Shown here one piece after another: positions 1 to 4,894 of a DNA stretch of 5,309 nucleotides. The stretch is from Bacteroidota bacterium (GTDB lineage: Bacteria > Bacteroidota > Bacteroidia > Chitinophagales > Chitinophagaceae). The stretch lies in assembly GCA_023436685.1 (NCBI GenBank), contig JAEZIL010000147.1, forward strand, positions 1 to 5,309. Reading direction: 5' to 3'. Made by a program: the position numbers and the translations under genes. A model generated the notes under the pieces. It was not told where the DNA came from. It saw nothing but the letters and a program-made list of their open reading frames with translations, and searched no databases. Every line of letters begins with the position of its first letter. Within the stretch, counting starts at the first letter, position 1.

Positions 1-1381
1 GTTTGCCATCGGGGCCCTTCTCTTCTGTTACTATACTAAAGCTGCCTTGTTCAAAAGCTTGTTTGAAGTAGGTTTGCCATTCATCAAAAAGATTTTTCGA
101 ATAGTCTGCTTGTACTATTTCATCAGGTTCGCGCCCGGTTAGCCGGCGCATCTGTTCCCAAAATGCATAGTTGCCCCCCATTATTTTCATATCCCGGCTT
201 ATCGACCATACTTTGTCTTTCGTATTGTTGATAATAGCTCTCAAGTGGTTCTTTTCCCGCTCTACCTTACGTTGCAGGTCTTTCTGTTCCGTAAGGTCTA
301 TTGCTATGCCCACTATCATGTCGGGTTCGGTGTCGTCTCCCTTTACCAGTGTGGCCTCGTTGTACAGTGATTTTATCGTGCCATCTCTGCTTATGATACG
401 GTATTCAAGTGCTGCGCGCCCTGTTTGGCCAATAGTGTCCATTACTTGTTGCATGAGGGCCTTATCCTCGGGGTGTATGCCATTCTGCAATATGCCTTGC
501 GTGCCTATCAGTTCGTCGGCAGTGTAGCCATATATGCGTTCGCAGGCCTTGTTTATATATACCAGTGTAAAATCATCGGCCCGGCGAGACCATACTACTT
601 CCGGTATGGAGCTAAGTATCCGGTCCAGGTGTTCCTTCTGGCGTTGCAGCTCGGCCTGCAGCATTTGTGCCTTACGCGTGGCCAGCACCTTCTCTGTTAT
701 ATCTACTGCATTCACCATTACGGCGGGCCTGCCATTAAACATCATACCCTGGGCATACAGGTGTACATGGAAAACTTCGCCATTGCTGCGTTTATGTTGC
801 CATTCGCCCTGGTCGCTAAAGGTATTGTTGTTCCATGCCTGCCTTTCTATAAAAGCCGGCACATCTTCTGCCGGGCGTATATCCAGCGCTGTAATGTTTT
901 CAAGCTGTTCGCGCGTGTAGCCATACTGGCGCAGCGCGTCATTATTCATGGCCAGTATCTTGTAGTTTTCCTTATCGTAGATATATAAGGGCCCCGGCCT
1001 GTCATCGAAAAAATATTTCTTTCCGTTCTCTCCGTATTTTATAGCTGTGGCATATTGCAAAGTTTTTTGCAGCAAAGCTGGGGTACAGTCAGTTAACGGC
1101 AATATGTCTTGCGCAGCTTCGGGCTTTACATCATTGCCACTAAGTGCTATAGCCACTTTAGGTATATGGGTTATGTTTTCAAGGCTTTGCCACGCAACCG
1201 TATTGCCGGCAGGCATCAAAAATATTTCGTTGCCTACAAAGGGGTCGTCCTTACCGTCAAGGGTAGATTTTGCAAGTGTGGTATATTGTTGTGCATGCAG
1301 CCCTGCTTTAGCTGATAAACTCTCTAATATGCTTGCCGTTGCAGGCTCAAAGCCGAGAAGCAAAACGTTCTTTTCCCCCAT
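1..1381 (-). CDS. Multi-PAS sensor protein with degenerate receiver-like N-terminus, probable sensor histidine kinase (partial)
   Basis: The gene reads right to left from ATG at 1381-1379 and runs off the left edge after 460 codons. No signal peptide or membrane segment is visible, so it looks cytoplasmic. Residues 4-112 have alternating strand/helix character like a response-regulator receiver, but the usual acidic pair, phosphoacceptor Asp and Lys are not evident. Three PAS-like units follow: about 123-231 (ends DITEK), about 250-368 (contains YINKACERIYGYTADELIG, ends DLTEQ), and one from about 378 that is cut. Hydrophilic helical linkers (about 231-255 and 366-380) join them. PAS units sense ligands or redox state and pass the signal to an output domain. 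That domain is outside the window; a histidine kinase is most common for this architecture, but a cyclase or other output is possible. It is divergent from the DUF1697 gene. Confidence 0.85.
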   Translation of the reverse strand, partial: MGEKNVLLLGFEPATASILESLSAKAGLHAQQYTTLAKSTLDGKDDPFVGNEIFLMPAGNTVAWQSLENITHIPKVAIALSGNDVKPEAAQDILPLTDCTPALLQKTLQYATAIKYGENGKKYFFDDRPGPLYIYDKENYKILAMNNDALRQYGYTREQLENITALDIRPAEDVPAFIERQAWNNNTFSDQGEWQHKRSNGEVFHVHLYAQGMMFNGRPAVMVNAVDITEKVLATRKAQMLQAELQRQKEHLDRILSSIPEVVWSRRADDFTLVYINKACERIYGYTADELIGTQGILQNGIHPEDKALMQQVMDTIGQTGRAALEYRIISRDGTIKSLYNEATLVKGDDTEPDMIVGIAIDLTEQKDLQRKVEREKNHLRAIINNTKDKVWSISRDMKIMGGNYAFWEQMRRLTGREPDEIVQADYSKNLFDEWQTYFKQAFEQGSFSIVTEEKGPDGK

Positions 1382-1419
1382 TTAGCTTATAAAAGGCTGT
1401 AATGAAATTTTAAGGCACA

Positions 1420-1449
1420 CAAAATATTAATTTCTATTTTTAAATGCAA
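1420..1449 (-). promoter_or_regulatory. Candidate Bacteroidota-type promoter for the PAS sensor gene
   Basis: On the minus strand, TATTTTG (1426-1420) resembles the -7 box TAnnTTTG with one spacer base fewer. A TTG lies 20 bases upstream (1449-1447), matching the usual -33 element and spacing. This would give a leader of about 30 nt before the ATG at 1381. It is a motif match only. Confidence 0.4.
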
Positions 1450-1572
1450 TACAATAAAACTGACATATATCATTGCAGGTGATGACCTTGGGAAAACAGC
1501 TGTGGTGGCGCGTATATTGTTATATGTTTTATACTATTTTTTTATGTTATCATTATTTAGTCTTTTACAATC

Positions 1573-2103
1573 ATGCAACGTTATATAGCCTTTATACGCG
1601 CCATAAATGTGAGTGGCCATAATATTATTAAGATGGAAGACCTGCGCAAACTCTGGGACATGCCGGGCATAAGCAATGTGAAGACATATATACAAAGCGG
1701 CAATGTGGTGCTTGATACTAATAAAGCTACTGCCGGGCTACATGATGCACTGGGAAAGGCTTTGAAAAAACATACCGGCAACCATATAGATATTATGCTG
1801 CGTACTGTAGAAGAGTTGCAAGCTGTAATAGCTAACAATCCTTTCAAAACTATACCGCCTGATCATATGCTATATATCACCTTCCTGAACGAAACACCCG
1901 CTAAAGAGGTGGTTAAGCAACTGGAAGGCAAAAGCGATGAGGTGGACAATTTCAAAGTATCGGGCAAGGAGGTTTATGCTTTGGTTGATAAACGGGCACC
2001 TAAATCTGCCTTTTCCAATATGTTCATTGAAAAGCAGCTTAAGCTACCGGCTACAGGCCGCAATTTAAATACGGTAACAAAAATGCTGGCGCTGGCACAA
2101 TAA
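1573..2103 (+). CDS. DUF1697 family protein
   Basis: This is a complete 176-residue protein of typical family length. The three family signatures are present: N-terminal YIAFIRAINVSG (residues 4-15), TYIQSGNVV (38-46), and the C-terminal stretch from SAFSNMFIEKQL through LPATGRNLNTVTKM (145-171). It has no signal peptide or membrane segment, so it is expected in the cytoplasm. DUF1697 proteins are widespread small bacterial proteins with no firmly established biochemical function, so none is assigned. The ATG at 1573 places the conserved Y-I-A-F-x-R motif immediately after the start, as in other members. It is divergent from the PAS sensor gene and convergent with the 88-residue minus-strand gene. 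The 191-base upstream region is AT-rich; TATGTTTT at 1523-1530 is a possible -7 box, but no promoter stands out clearly. Confidence 0.93.
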   Translation: MQRYIAFIRAINVSGHNIIKMEDLRKLWDMPGISNVKTYIQSGNVVLDTNKATAGLHDALGKALKKHTGNHIDIMLRTVEELQAVIANNPFKTIPPDHMLYITFLNETPAKEVVKQLEGKSDEVDNFKVSGKEVYALVDKRAPKSAFSNMFIEKQLKLPATGRNLNTVTKMLALAQ

Positions 2104-2128
2104 AAACCCACCTCTGTACAAAGGTGGG
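2102..2128 (-). terminator. Hairpin terminator, best oriented for minus-strand transcripts
   Basis: CCCACCT (2107-2113) pairs perfectly with AGGTGGG (2122-2128) around an 8-base loop. On the minus strand the stem is followed directly by TTTTTA (2106-2101), which overlaps the DUF1697 stop codon, so it has the shape of an intrinsic terminator for transcription coming from the right. On the plus strand the hairpin is followed by CTGTTATGG, which is poor in T, so forward termination should be weaker. It probably serves the convergent pair in both directions. Confidence 0.7.
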
Positions 2129-2296
2129 CTGTTATGGTTTGTTATATTTTCATAGTGCGCCCTTTGGCAATATAGGGTTGGTATGTTGGTTCTGGCTTAT
2201 ATAAAATATATGCATGTTTATACTGCATGCTTACATATGGTGCAAGAGCAATATATAAAAAGCGTGCCTGTTAGCTAGTAAAAAAGAGCAGAAGAA

Positions 2297-2563
2297 TTAT
2301 GTATTCTGTGAAGGGTGGTGGTTGAGTGGCTTTTTAAGATAGACAGCCATAGCCTCTTCAAGAAATTTAAGGTAGTCGTCTTCATACAGGGTTAAGCTGG
2401 CCATCACCATATCAAATGCAACCGGCATCTCAAACCCCTCTTGAACAGTCATCAGATAACGTCTTCGATGTGCGTATGGCACAGCAGGTAAAATATGCCG
2501 CCAATTACTTATATCACCCGCAGCAGTTGCCACAGCCTCCTCAAAATCAGCGTACTTTATCAT
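2297..2563 (-). CDS. Hypothetical 88-residue protein
   Basis: I do not recognise this family. The frame reads right to left from ATG at 2563 to TAA at 2297-2299. The protein looks soluble and largely helical. Features are an acidic N-terminus (YADFEEAVATAAGD, residues 4-17), a basic patch HRRR (32-35), a second helical stretch rich in Met and acidic residues (about 47-76), and a polar tail ending HHPSQNT. There is no signal peptide, membrane segment or metal-binding cysteine. Support for a real gene is normal-looking codon use, no competing plus-strand frame, a promoter-like box at 2583-2590 and a minus-oriented terminator at 2102-2128, which would leave a 3' untranslated region of about 170 nt. 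It stands alone between convergent and divergent neighbours, so context gives no function. Confidence 0.6.
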   Translation of the reverse strand: MIKYADFEEAVATAAGDISNWRHILPAVPYAHRRRYLMTVQEGFEMPVAFDMVMASLTLYEDDYLKFLEEAMAVYLKKPLNHHPSQNT

Positions 2564-2582
2564 AGTTAAGGTAAATACAAGG

Positions 2583-2590
2583 CTAAAATA
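2583..2590 (-). promoter_or_regulatory. Possible -7 box for the 88-residue gene
   Basis: The minus strand reads TATTTTAG (2590-2583), a 7 of 8 match to TAnnTTTG, about 20 bases before the ATG at 2563. The -33 region 20 bases further upstream (2613-2611) reads TTC rather than TTG. Weak motif evidence only. Confidence 0.3.
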
Positions 2591-2638
2591 GTGATTAAAA
2601 TTTGTTGTCCGAATGCCTGCATTAGTTAATAAGTGCTA

Positions 2639-2668
2639 AACGACTGGTGATTAGATTGTTAACGACTG
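2639..2668. repeat. 8-bp direct repeat with 22-bp period (possible operator)
   Basis: AACGACTG occurs at 2639-2646 and again at 2661-2668. The start-to-start distance is 22 bp, about two helical turns, so both copies face the same side of the DNA. The repeats lie in the 243-base divergent intergenic region, about 50-78 bp upstream of the possible -7 box of the minus-strand gene and more than 100 bp upstream of the lipoprotein promoter. A dimeric activator site is conceivable, but chance is also possible for an 8-mer. Confidence 0.3.
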
Positions 2669-2751
2669 AATATCATTAACATATATAAGTTATCGCTGAA
2701 TGGAAATTAATTCTAATTTGTCACGAAAAGGTTGAAAAAATTAGCCGATGC

Positions 2752-2781
2752 TTTTATAGCTCGGAAGAATGTGCTATTTTG
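2752..2781 (+). promoter_or_regulatory. Candidate promoter for the small lipoprotein gene
   Basis: TATTTTG at 2775-2781 resembles the Bacteroidota -7 box and is the same 7-mer seen upstream of the PAS sensor gene. A T-run (2752-2755) lies 20 bases upstream, where a -33 TTG would be expected, but without the G. The predicted leader is about 20 nt before the ATG at 2807. Confidence 0.45.
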
Positions 2782-2806
2782 CGGTTGATTTTAACAAAAT
2801 AATAAA

Positions 2807-3022
2807 ATGAGACTGACACTTATTCTGGCTGCTATCTTTTGTTTAGGTCTTGCCTCTTGCGAGAAAGAATATGTTTGTGAATGCACAGGTACTGATGGTG
2901 CCGTGAAAAAGAGCTTTCCTGTAAATGAGTGGCAGAAAAATAAAGCAGAAGATAAATGCATTAACTATCAGAACAATATAAATACCTCAATTAATATAGG
3001 CTACACTTGCCAGATCAAGTAA
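2807..3022 (+). CDS. Small cysteine-rich lipoprotein
   Basis: This is a 71-residue precursor. A hydrophobic signal peptide (residues 2-17) ends in the lipobox LASC, so signal peptidase II should cleave before Cys18 and leave a lipid-anchored mature protein of 54 residues. After the lipid Cys come four more cysteines (24, 26, 51, 68), enough for two disulfides in the periplasm or at the surface. The start CEKEY puts Lys and acidic residues right after the lipid Cys, which loosely resembles export signals of surface lipoproteins in Bacteroidota; surface exposure is inference. Small lipoproteins with a CxKEYxCxC-type start occur in this phylum, but their function is unknown and none is assigned. 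The gene appears monocistronic, with a candidate promoter just upstream and a strong terminator 24 bases after the stop. Confidence 0.88.
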   Translation: MRLTLILAAIFCLGLASCEKEYVCECTGTDGAVKKSFPVNEWQKNKAEDKCINYQNNINTSINIGYTCQIK

Positions 3023-3046
3023 GAGAGGCTATAAATTATAACATTG

Positions 3047-3076
3047 TACCCGCTGCACATGTAGCGGGTATTTTTG
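3047..3076 (+). terminator. Intrinsic terminator of the lipoprotein gene
   Basis: TACCCGCT (3047-3054) and AGCGGGTA (3063-3070) form a perfect 8-bp GC-rich stem with an 8-base loop. TTTTTG follows directly (3071-3076). This is a classic forward rho-independent terminator that isolates the lipoprotein gene from the J-domain gene downstream. Confidence 0.92.
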
Positions 3077-3099
3077 TGCTATTACCCATAGCGGCCCCG

Positions 3100-3128
3100 T
3101 TTAGCCGAATATAAATTATGTACTTTAG
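3100..3128 (+). promoter_or_regulatory. Candidate promoter for the J-domain gene; bears on its start codon
   Basis: TACTTTAG (3121-3128) matches TAnnTTTG at 7 of 8 positions, with a TTTAG (3100-3104) about 18 bases upstream as a weak -33 element. If it is used, transcription would begin near 3133-3136, downstream of the possible GTG start at 3131. That favours the ATG at 3140 with a very short leader. Confidence 0.4.
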
Positions 3129-3139
3129 CTGTGCCGGCA

Positions 3140-3796
3140 ATGAATGTACAGCTAAAAGACCACTACCGCACCCTGGAAATTAAACCTGCAGCCACGCTGC
3201 AGGAAATAAAAAGCGCCTACCGCCGCCTGGCCAGGCTTTACCACCCCGATGTAAATGAAGGTTCGTATTCAGAAGTACGCTTCCTGGATATTAAAGAAGC
3301 TTACGATGTACTAAGCGATACCAACCGCCGCAGGCAGTACGATGAAGAACGCTGGCTGGCAGGCATGGGCAACCGCGCGCGCGATACCCTTATCATAACC
3401 CCGCAATGGATACTGGGTGAGAGCCGGAAGCTGGCCCGCCATATGAAAACAATTGATACCTACCGTATGAGCCATAGTGCATTGTACGATTATATAATGC
3501 TGCTGCTGGCCGACGCACACATGGCTATACTGCAACAGGAGGGCACGGACGATAATAACCAGGCATTGGTAGCCGAATTGCTAACTGCTACGCAATACTT
3601 AAAGCACGAGTATATGGCTGCACTTGCTATAAGGCTCTCTCAACTGGCAGGCAGCAGCAATGAATTGCAGCAGCAAATACACCGGCAGGTAGCGCAAAGC
3701 CGCCGCCGTGCAGGCTGGGAAAGGTACTTTCCCGTTATTATAACGCTAATTGCAATATTGCTTTGCGTGCTGATGTATTTCTGGGTGAAGAGATGA
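3140..3796 (+). CDS. J-domain (DnaJ-like) protein with C-terminal membrane anchor
   Basis: The protein has 218 residues from the ATG at 3140; an in-frame GTG at 3131 would add three residues but probably lies upstream of the transcription start. Residues 7-70 form a J domain: DHYRTLEIKPAATLQEIK, then AYRRLARLYHPDV with the HPD tripeptide at 35-37, then IKEAYDVLSD and RRRQYDEE. HPD is the motif that stimulates the ATPase of Hsp70/DnaK. The Gly/Phe region, zinc finger and substrate-binding domains of classical DnaJ are absent. Residues 75-190 are mostly helical and unrecognised. The end, from about F197 to W215, is one hydrophobic segment followed by VKR. This predicts a tail-anchored inner-membrane co-chaperone with the J domain in the cytoplasm, recruiting DnaK to membrane clients; the clients are unknown. 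No DnaK or GrpE gene is adjacent. Confidence 0.9.
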   Translation: MNVQLKDHYRTLEIKPAATLQEIKSAYRRLARLYHPDVNEGSYSEVRFLDIKEAYDVLSDTNRRRQYDEERWLAGMGNRARDTLIITPQWILGESRKLARHMKTIDTYRMSHSALYDYIMLLLADAHMAILQQEGTDDNNQALVAELLTATQYLKHEYMAALAIRLSQLAGSSNELQQQIHRQVAQSRRRAGWERYFPVIITLIAILLCVLMYFWVKR

Positions 3797-3914
3797 TCTT
3801 GATAAGATAAGTGGCTGGCCTGTATTGTTGTTATTCACGCCCTGCAAGACGGTGCACACTTTATTTTAATAATTTTGTTATTATTATTTCATTTTTATTT
3901 TGGTTTATTTATAG

Positions 3915-3922
3915 TATATTTG
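3915..3922 (+). promoter_or_regulatory. -7 box for the overlapping gene pair
   Basis: TATATTTG is a perfect match to the Bacteroidota -7 consensus TAnnTTTG and lies in a very AT-rich stretch. The -33 region 20 bases upstream is T-rich without a clear TTG. Transcription would start near 3928, giving a leader of about 15 nt before the ATG at 3943 and placing upstream in-frame codons (from a GTG at 3811) outside the transcript. Confidence 0.5.
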
Positions 3923-3942
3923 CTATAAATAAACCTATCGTC

Positions 3943-4509
3943 ATGTTTGCAGGTAATCCTAAGTACAAAGAAGTTTTTTATAGCAAGGTGCACAATACAC
4001 GTTTCTATATGCCCGAAGATATTGCTGCGGGATATCACCTGAGCCGCTATGTAGCTGCCGGTGCGCAAAATATATATGCCGGTGCGGGCGCCACTAAAGA
4101 TCTGCTGGATGCGATGATGGATAAAATGCTGGAACGCTGCAACGATGAAAAAAATGTAAAAACCCTGCGCACCGATATTGCCACGCTTGCCAATAACATC
4201 AAGTACCGTCTGCGCTACCCGGTTGATGAAGATTGTGGCCTTCGTATGGGTGCTATATATTGCTTTGTAGATGGTGAAAACCCAGATACAACAGAAGATT
4301 ATTACACCCGCCGCAAAGTAGCACTGGCTAAAGGCGATGCCACACAAAATATACTACCCGACCCCGAACTGTACGCTTTTTTTTTAAGCATTGGCATACC
4401 ATACACACCGGCATGGAGCGAGCTATCCGCTACTTTGACAAATACGAACTATTTCAGCCAAAGGCAGGAAGCGCTGAACGCATTGCAACCACAGCCCTCC
4501 AATCGGTAG
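3943..4509 (+). CDS. Hypothetical 188-residue protein, first frame of an overlapping pair
   Basis: I do not recognise the family. The frame is open from a GTG at 3811, but the AT-rich 3811-3942 stretch encodes an unlikely hydrophobic string and holds a perfect -7 box, so I chose the ATG at 3943. The protein looks soluble and cytoplasmic, without signal peptide or membrane segment. It has an Ala/Gly-rich region (AAGAQNIYAGAGA, residues 38-50), a helical stretch with many charged residues (51-90), a segment RYPVDEDCGLRMGAIYCF (91-108), and a C-terminus ending LQPQPSNR. Codons 146-148 (Phe-Phe-Leu) lie in a run of nine T that could slip ribosomes or polymerase into the next frame. The last 97 nt overlap the 4413-4688 gene. 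Codon choice in the overlap looks slightly more typical in this frame. A product of 188 residues and a fused product of 248 are both possible. Confidence 0.7.
   Translation: MFAGNPKYKEVFYSKVHNTRFYMPEDIAAGYHLSRYVAAGAQNIYAGAGATKDLLDAMMDKMLERCNDEKNVKTLRTDIATLANNIKYRLRYPVDEDCGLRMGAIYCFVDGENPDTTEDYYTRRKVALAKGDATQNILPDPELYAFFLSIGIPYTPAWSELSATLTNTNYFSQRQEALNALQPQPSNR
4377..4386 (+). other. T9 run with U UUU UUA heptamer: candidate -1 frameshift or slippage site
   Basis: Nine T (4377-4385) followed by A give, in the 3943 frame, codons GCT TTT TTT TTA, so 4380-4386 reads T TTT TTA, an X XXY YYZ slippery heptamer. A -1 shift puts the next codon (AAG) at 4386, which is in frame with the 4413-4688 gene, and no stop intervenes. 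Adding one U by transcriptional slippage would have the same effect. No convincing stimulatory stem or upstream Shine-Dalgarno-like element was found by eye. A homopolymer indel in the sequence or a real mutation would look the same. Confidence 0.45.
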
Positions 4510-4688
4510 CTGATAAAGTTGACCAGTGGTACGACAGCTTTTGGGATATATCTATGAAATACTGCGAAGGCAATATTGCGGAGGCTGAGCAGTTTATGGA
4601 TACATCGGTATTTATGTACTACTACCGTATACGCCAGAAGGCAGCTTACGTACAATGGCATAACGAGCAACTAAAAAAGAAGGAATAA
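4413..4688 (+). CDS. Hypothetical protein, second frame of the overlapping pair (separate gene or frameshift extension)
   Basis: I do not recognise the family. Read from the ATG at 4413 it has 91 residues; the frame is open back to 4332, just after a TAA at 4329-4331. The protein looks soluble and helical, rich in aromatic and charged residues: RAIRYFDKYELF (residues 3-14), VDQWYDSFWDISMKY (36-50), VFMYYYRIRQKAAYVQW (66-82), and a Lys-rich end. It shares 97 nt with the upstream gene in the -1 frame, far longer than the usual few-base overlap of coupled genes. It may be translated on its own from 4413 (or a later ATG such as 4554), or made only as the C-terminal part of a 248-residue frameshift product. 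The part beyond 4509 has no competing frame of interest and is followed by a perfect terminator, which supports it being expressed. Confidence 0.6.
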   Translation: MERAIRYFDKYELFQPKAGSAERIATTALQSVADKVDQWYDSFWDISMKYCEGNIAEAEQFMDTSVFMYYYRIRQKAAYVQWHNEQLKKKE

Positions 4689-4714
4689 AAAAAGCGGATC
4701 ATCATCCGCTTTTT
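4689..4714. terminator. Bidirectional intrinsic terminator of the overlapping pair
   Basis: AAAAAGCGGAT (4689-4699) pairs perfectly with ATCCGCTTTTT (4704-4714) around the loop CATC. The GCGGAT/ATCCGC core flanked by A and T runs makes an efficient terminator on either strand. It begins directly after the stop codon at 4686-4688. Confidence 0.93.
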
Positions 4715-4720
4715 ATCTAT

Positions 4721-4746
4721 TTAGCAATTGTAATGAGCAATGCTAA
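4721..4746. repeat. Imperfect inverted repeat downstream of the terminator
   Basis: TTAGCA (4721-4726) and TGCTAA (4741-4746) are complementary. Inside them TTG (4728-4730) can pair with CAA (4738-4740), leaving a one-base bulge and a 7-base loop. No T tract follows on either strand, so it is not a terminator. It lies about 150 bases upstream of the YceI-like gene; an operator or a chance hairpin are both possible. Confidence 0.3.
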
Positions 4747-4847
4747 TATGGGGATAGACTCATAGAGGTAATGTAATAGTTTGCTTTAAAGATAAATAAA
4801 TATATTGGGTTCTATGCACTCCATACAGCCTAATTCCTGTTTCAGTA

Positions 4848-4878
4848 TTGATGTTGCGTTGCTTATAGCATAGTTTTT
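4848..4878 (+). promoter_or_regulatory. Candidate promoter for the YceI-like gene
   Basis: TAGTTTTT (4871-4878) matches TAnnTTTG at 7 of 8 positions, and a TTG (4848-4850) lies exactly 20 bases upstream. The predicted leader is about 10 nt before the ATG at 4895. This rests on motif spacing only. Confidence 0.35.
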
Positions 4879-4894
4879 TTACTTTTATTATTGC

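Noticed and set aside
171..1385. Several overlapping plus-strand open frames, one of 187 codons (425-988)
   Set aside because: They lie antisense to the PAS sensor gene, whose minus-strand translation has clear PAS motifs throughout; the plus-strand translations look like reversed coding sequence and match nothing.
1581..1847. Minus-strand open frame of 88 codons
   Set aside because: It is antisense to the conserved N-terminal half of DUF1697 and is a by-product of that gene.
2205..2235. GCATG/CATGC inverted repeat and TATATAAAA repeats between the convergent genes
   Set aside because: The stem is only 5 bp with a long loop in an AT-rich region; there is no sign of a CRISPR, attachment site or RNA gene.
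2704..2719. Perfect 6-4-6 inverted repeat AAATTA/TAATTT
   Set aside because: It is made only of A and T in an AT-rich intergenic region, so it is expected by chance; no T tract or promoter relation supports a function.
3311..3535. Minus-strand open frame of 74 codons
   Set aside because: It is antisense to the J-domain gene, with a low-plausibility His/Cys-rich composition.
3796..3808. Small hairpin ATCTT/AAGAT right after the J-domain stop codon
   Set aside because: The 5-bp AT-rich stem with no following T tract is too weak to call a terminator.
3811..3942. N-terminal extension of the 3943 gene that would add a hydrophobic segment resembling a membrane anchor
   Set aside because: The stretch is very AT-rich, starts at GTG, and contains a perfect -7 box at 3915-3922, so the hydrophobic residues are most likely a product of AT-rich intergenic DNA.
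3895..4347. Minus-strand open frame of 150 codons
   Set aside because: It is antisense to the 3943-4509 gene; its translation is a mix of hydrophobic and His/Cys residues without domain character, and it runs through the promoter region of that gene.
4449..4670. Minus-strand open frame of 73 codons
   Set aside because: It is antisense to the 4413-4688 gene, with no promoter-like box or recognisable protein.
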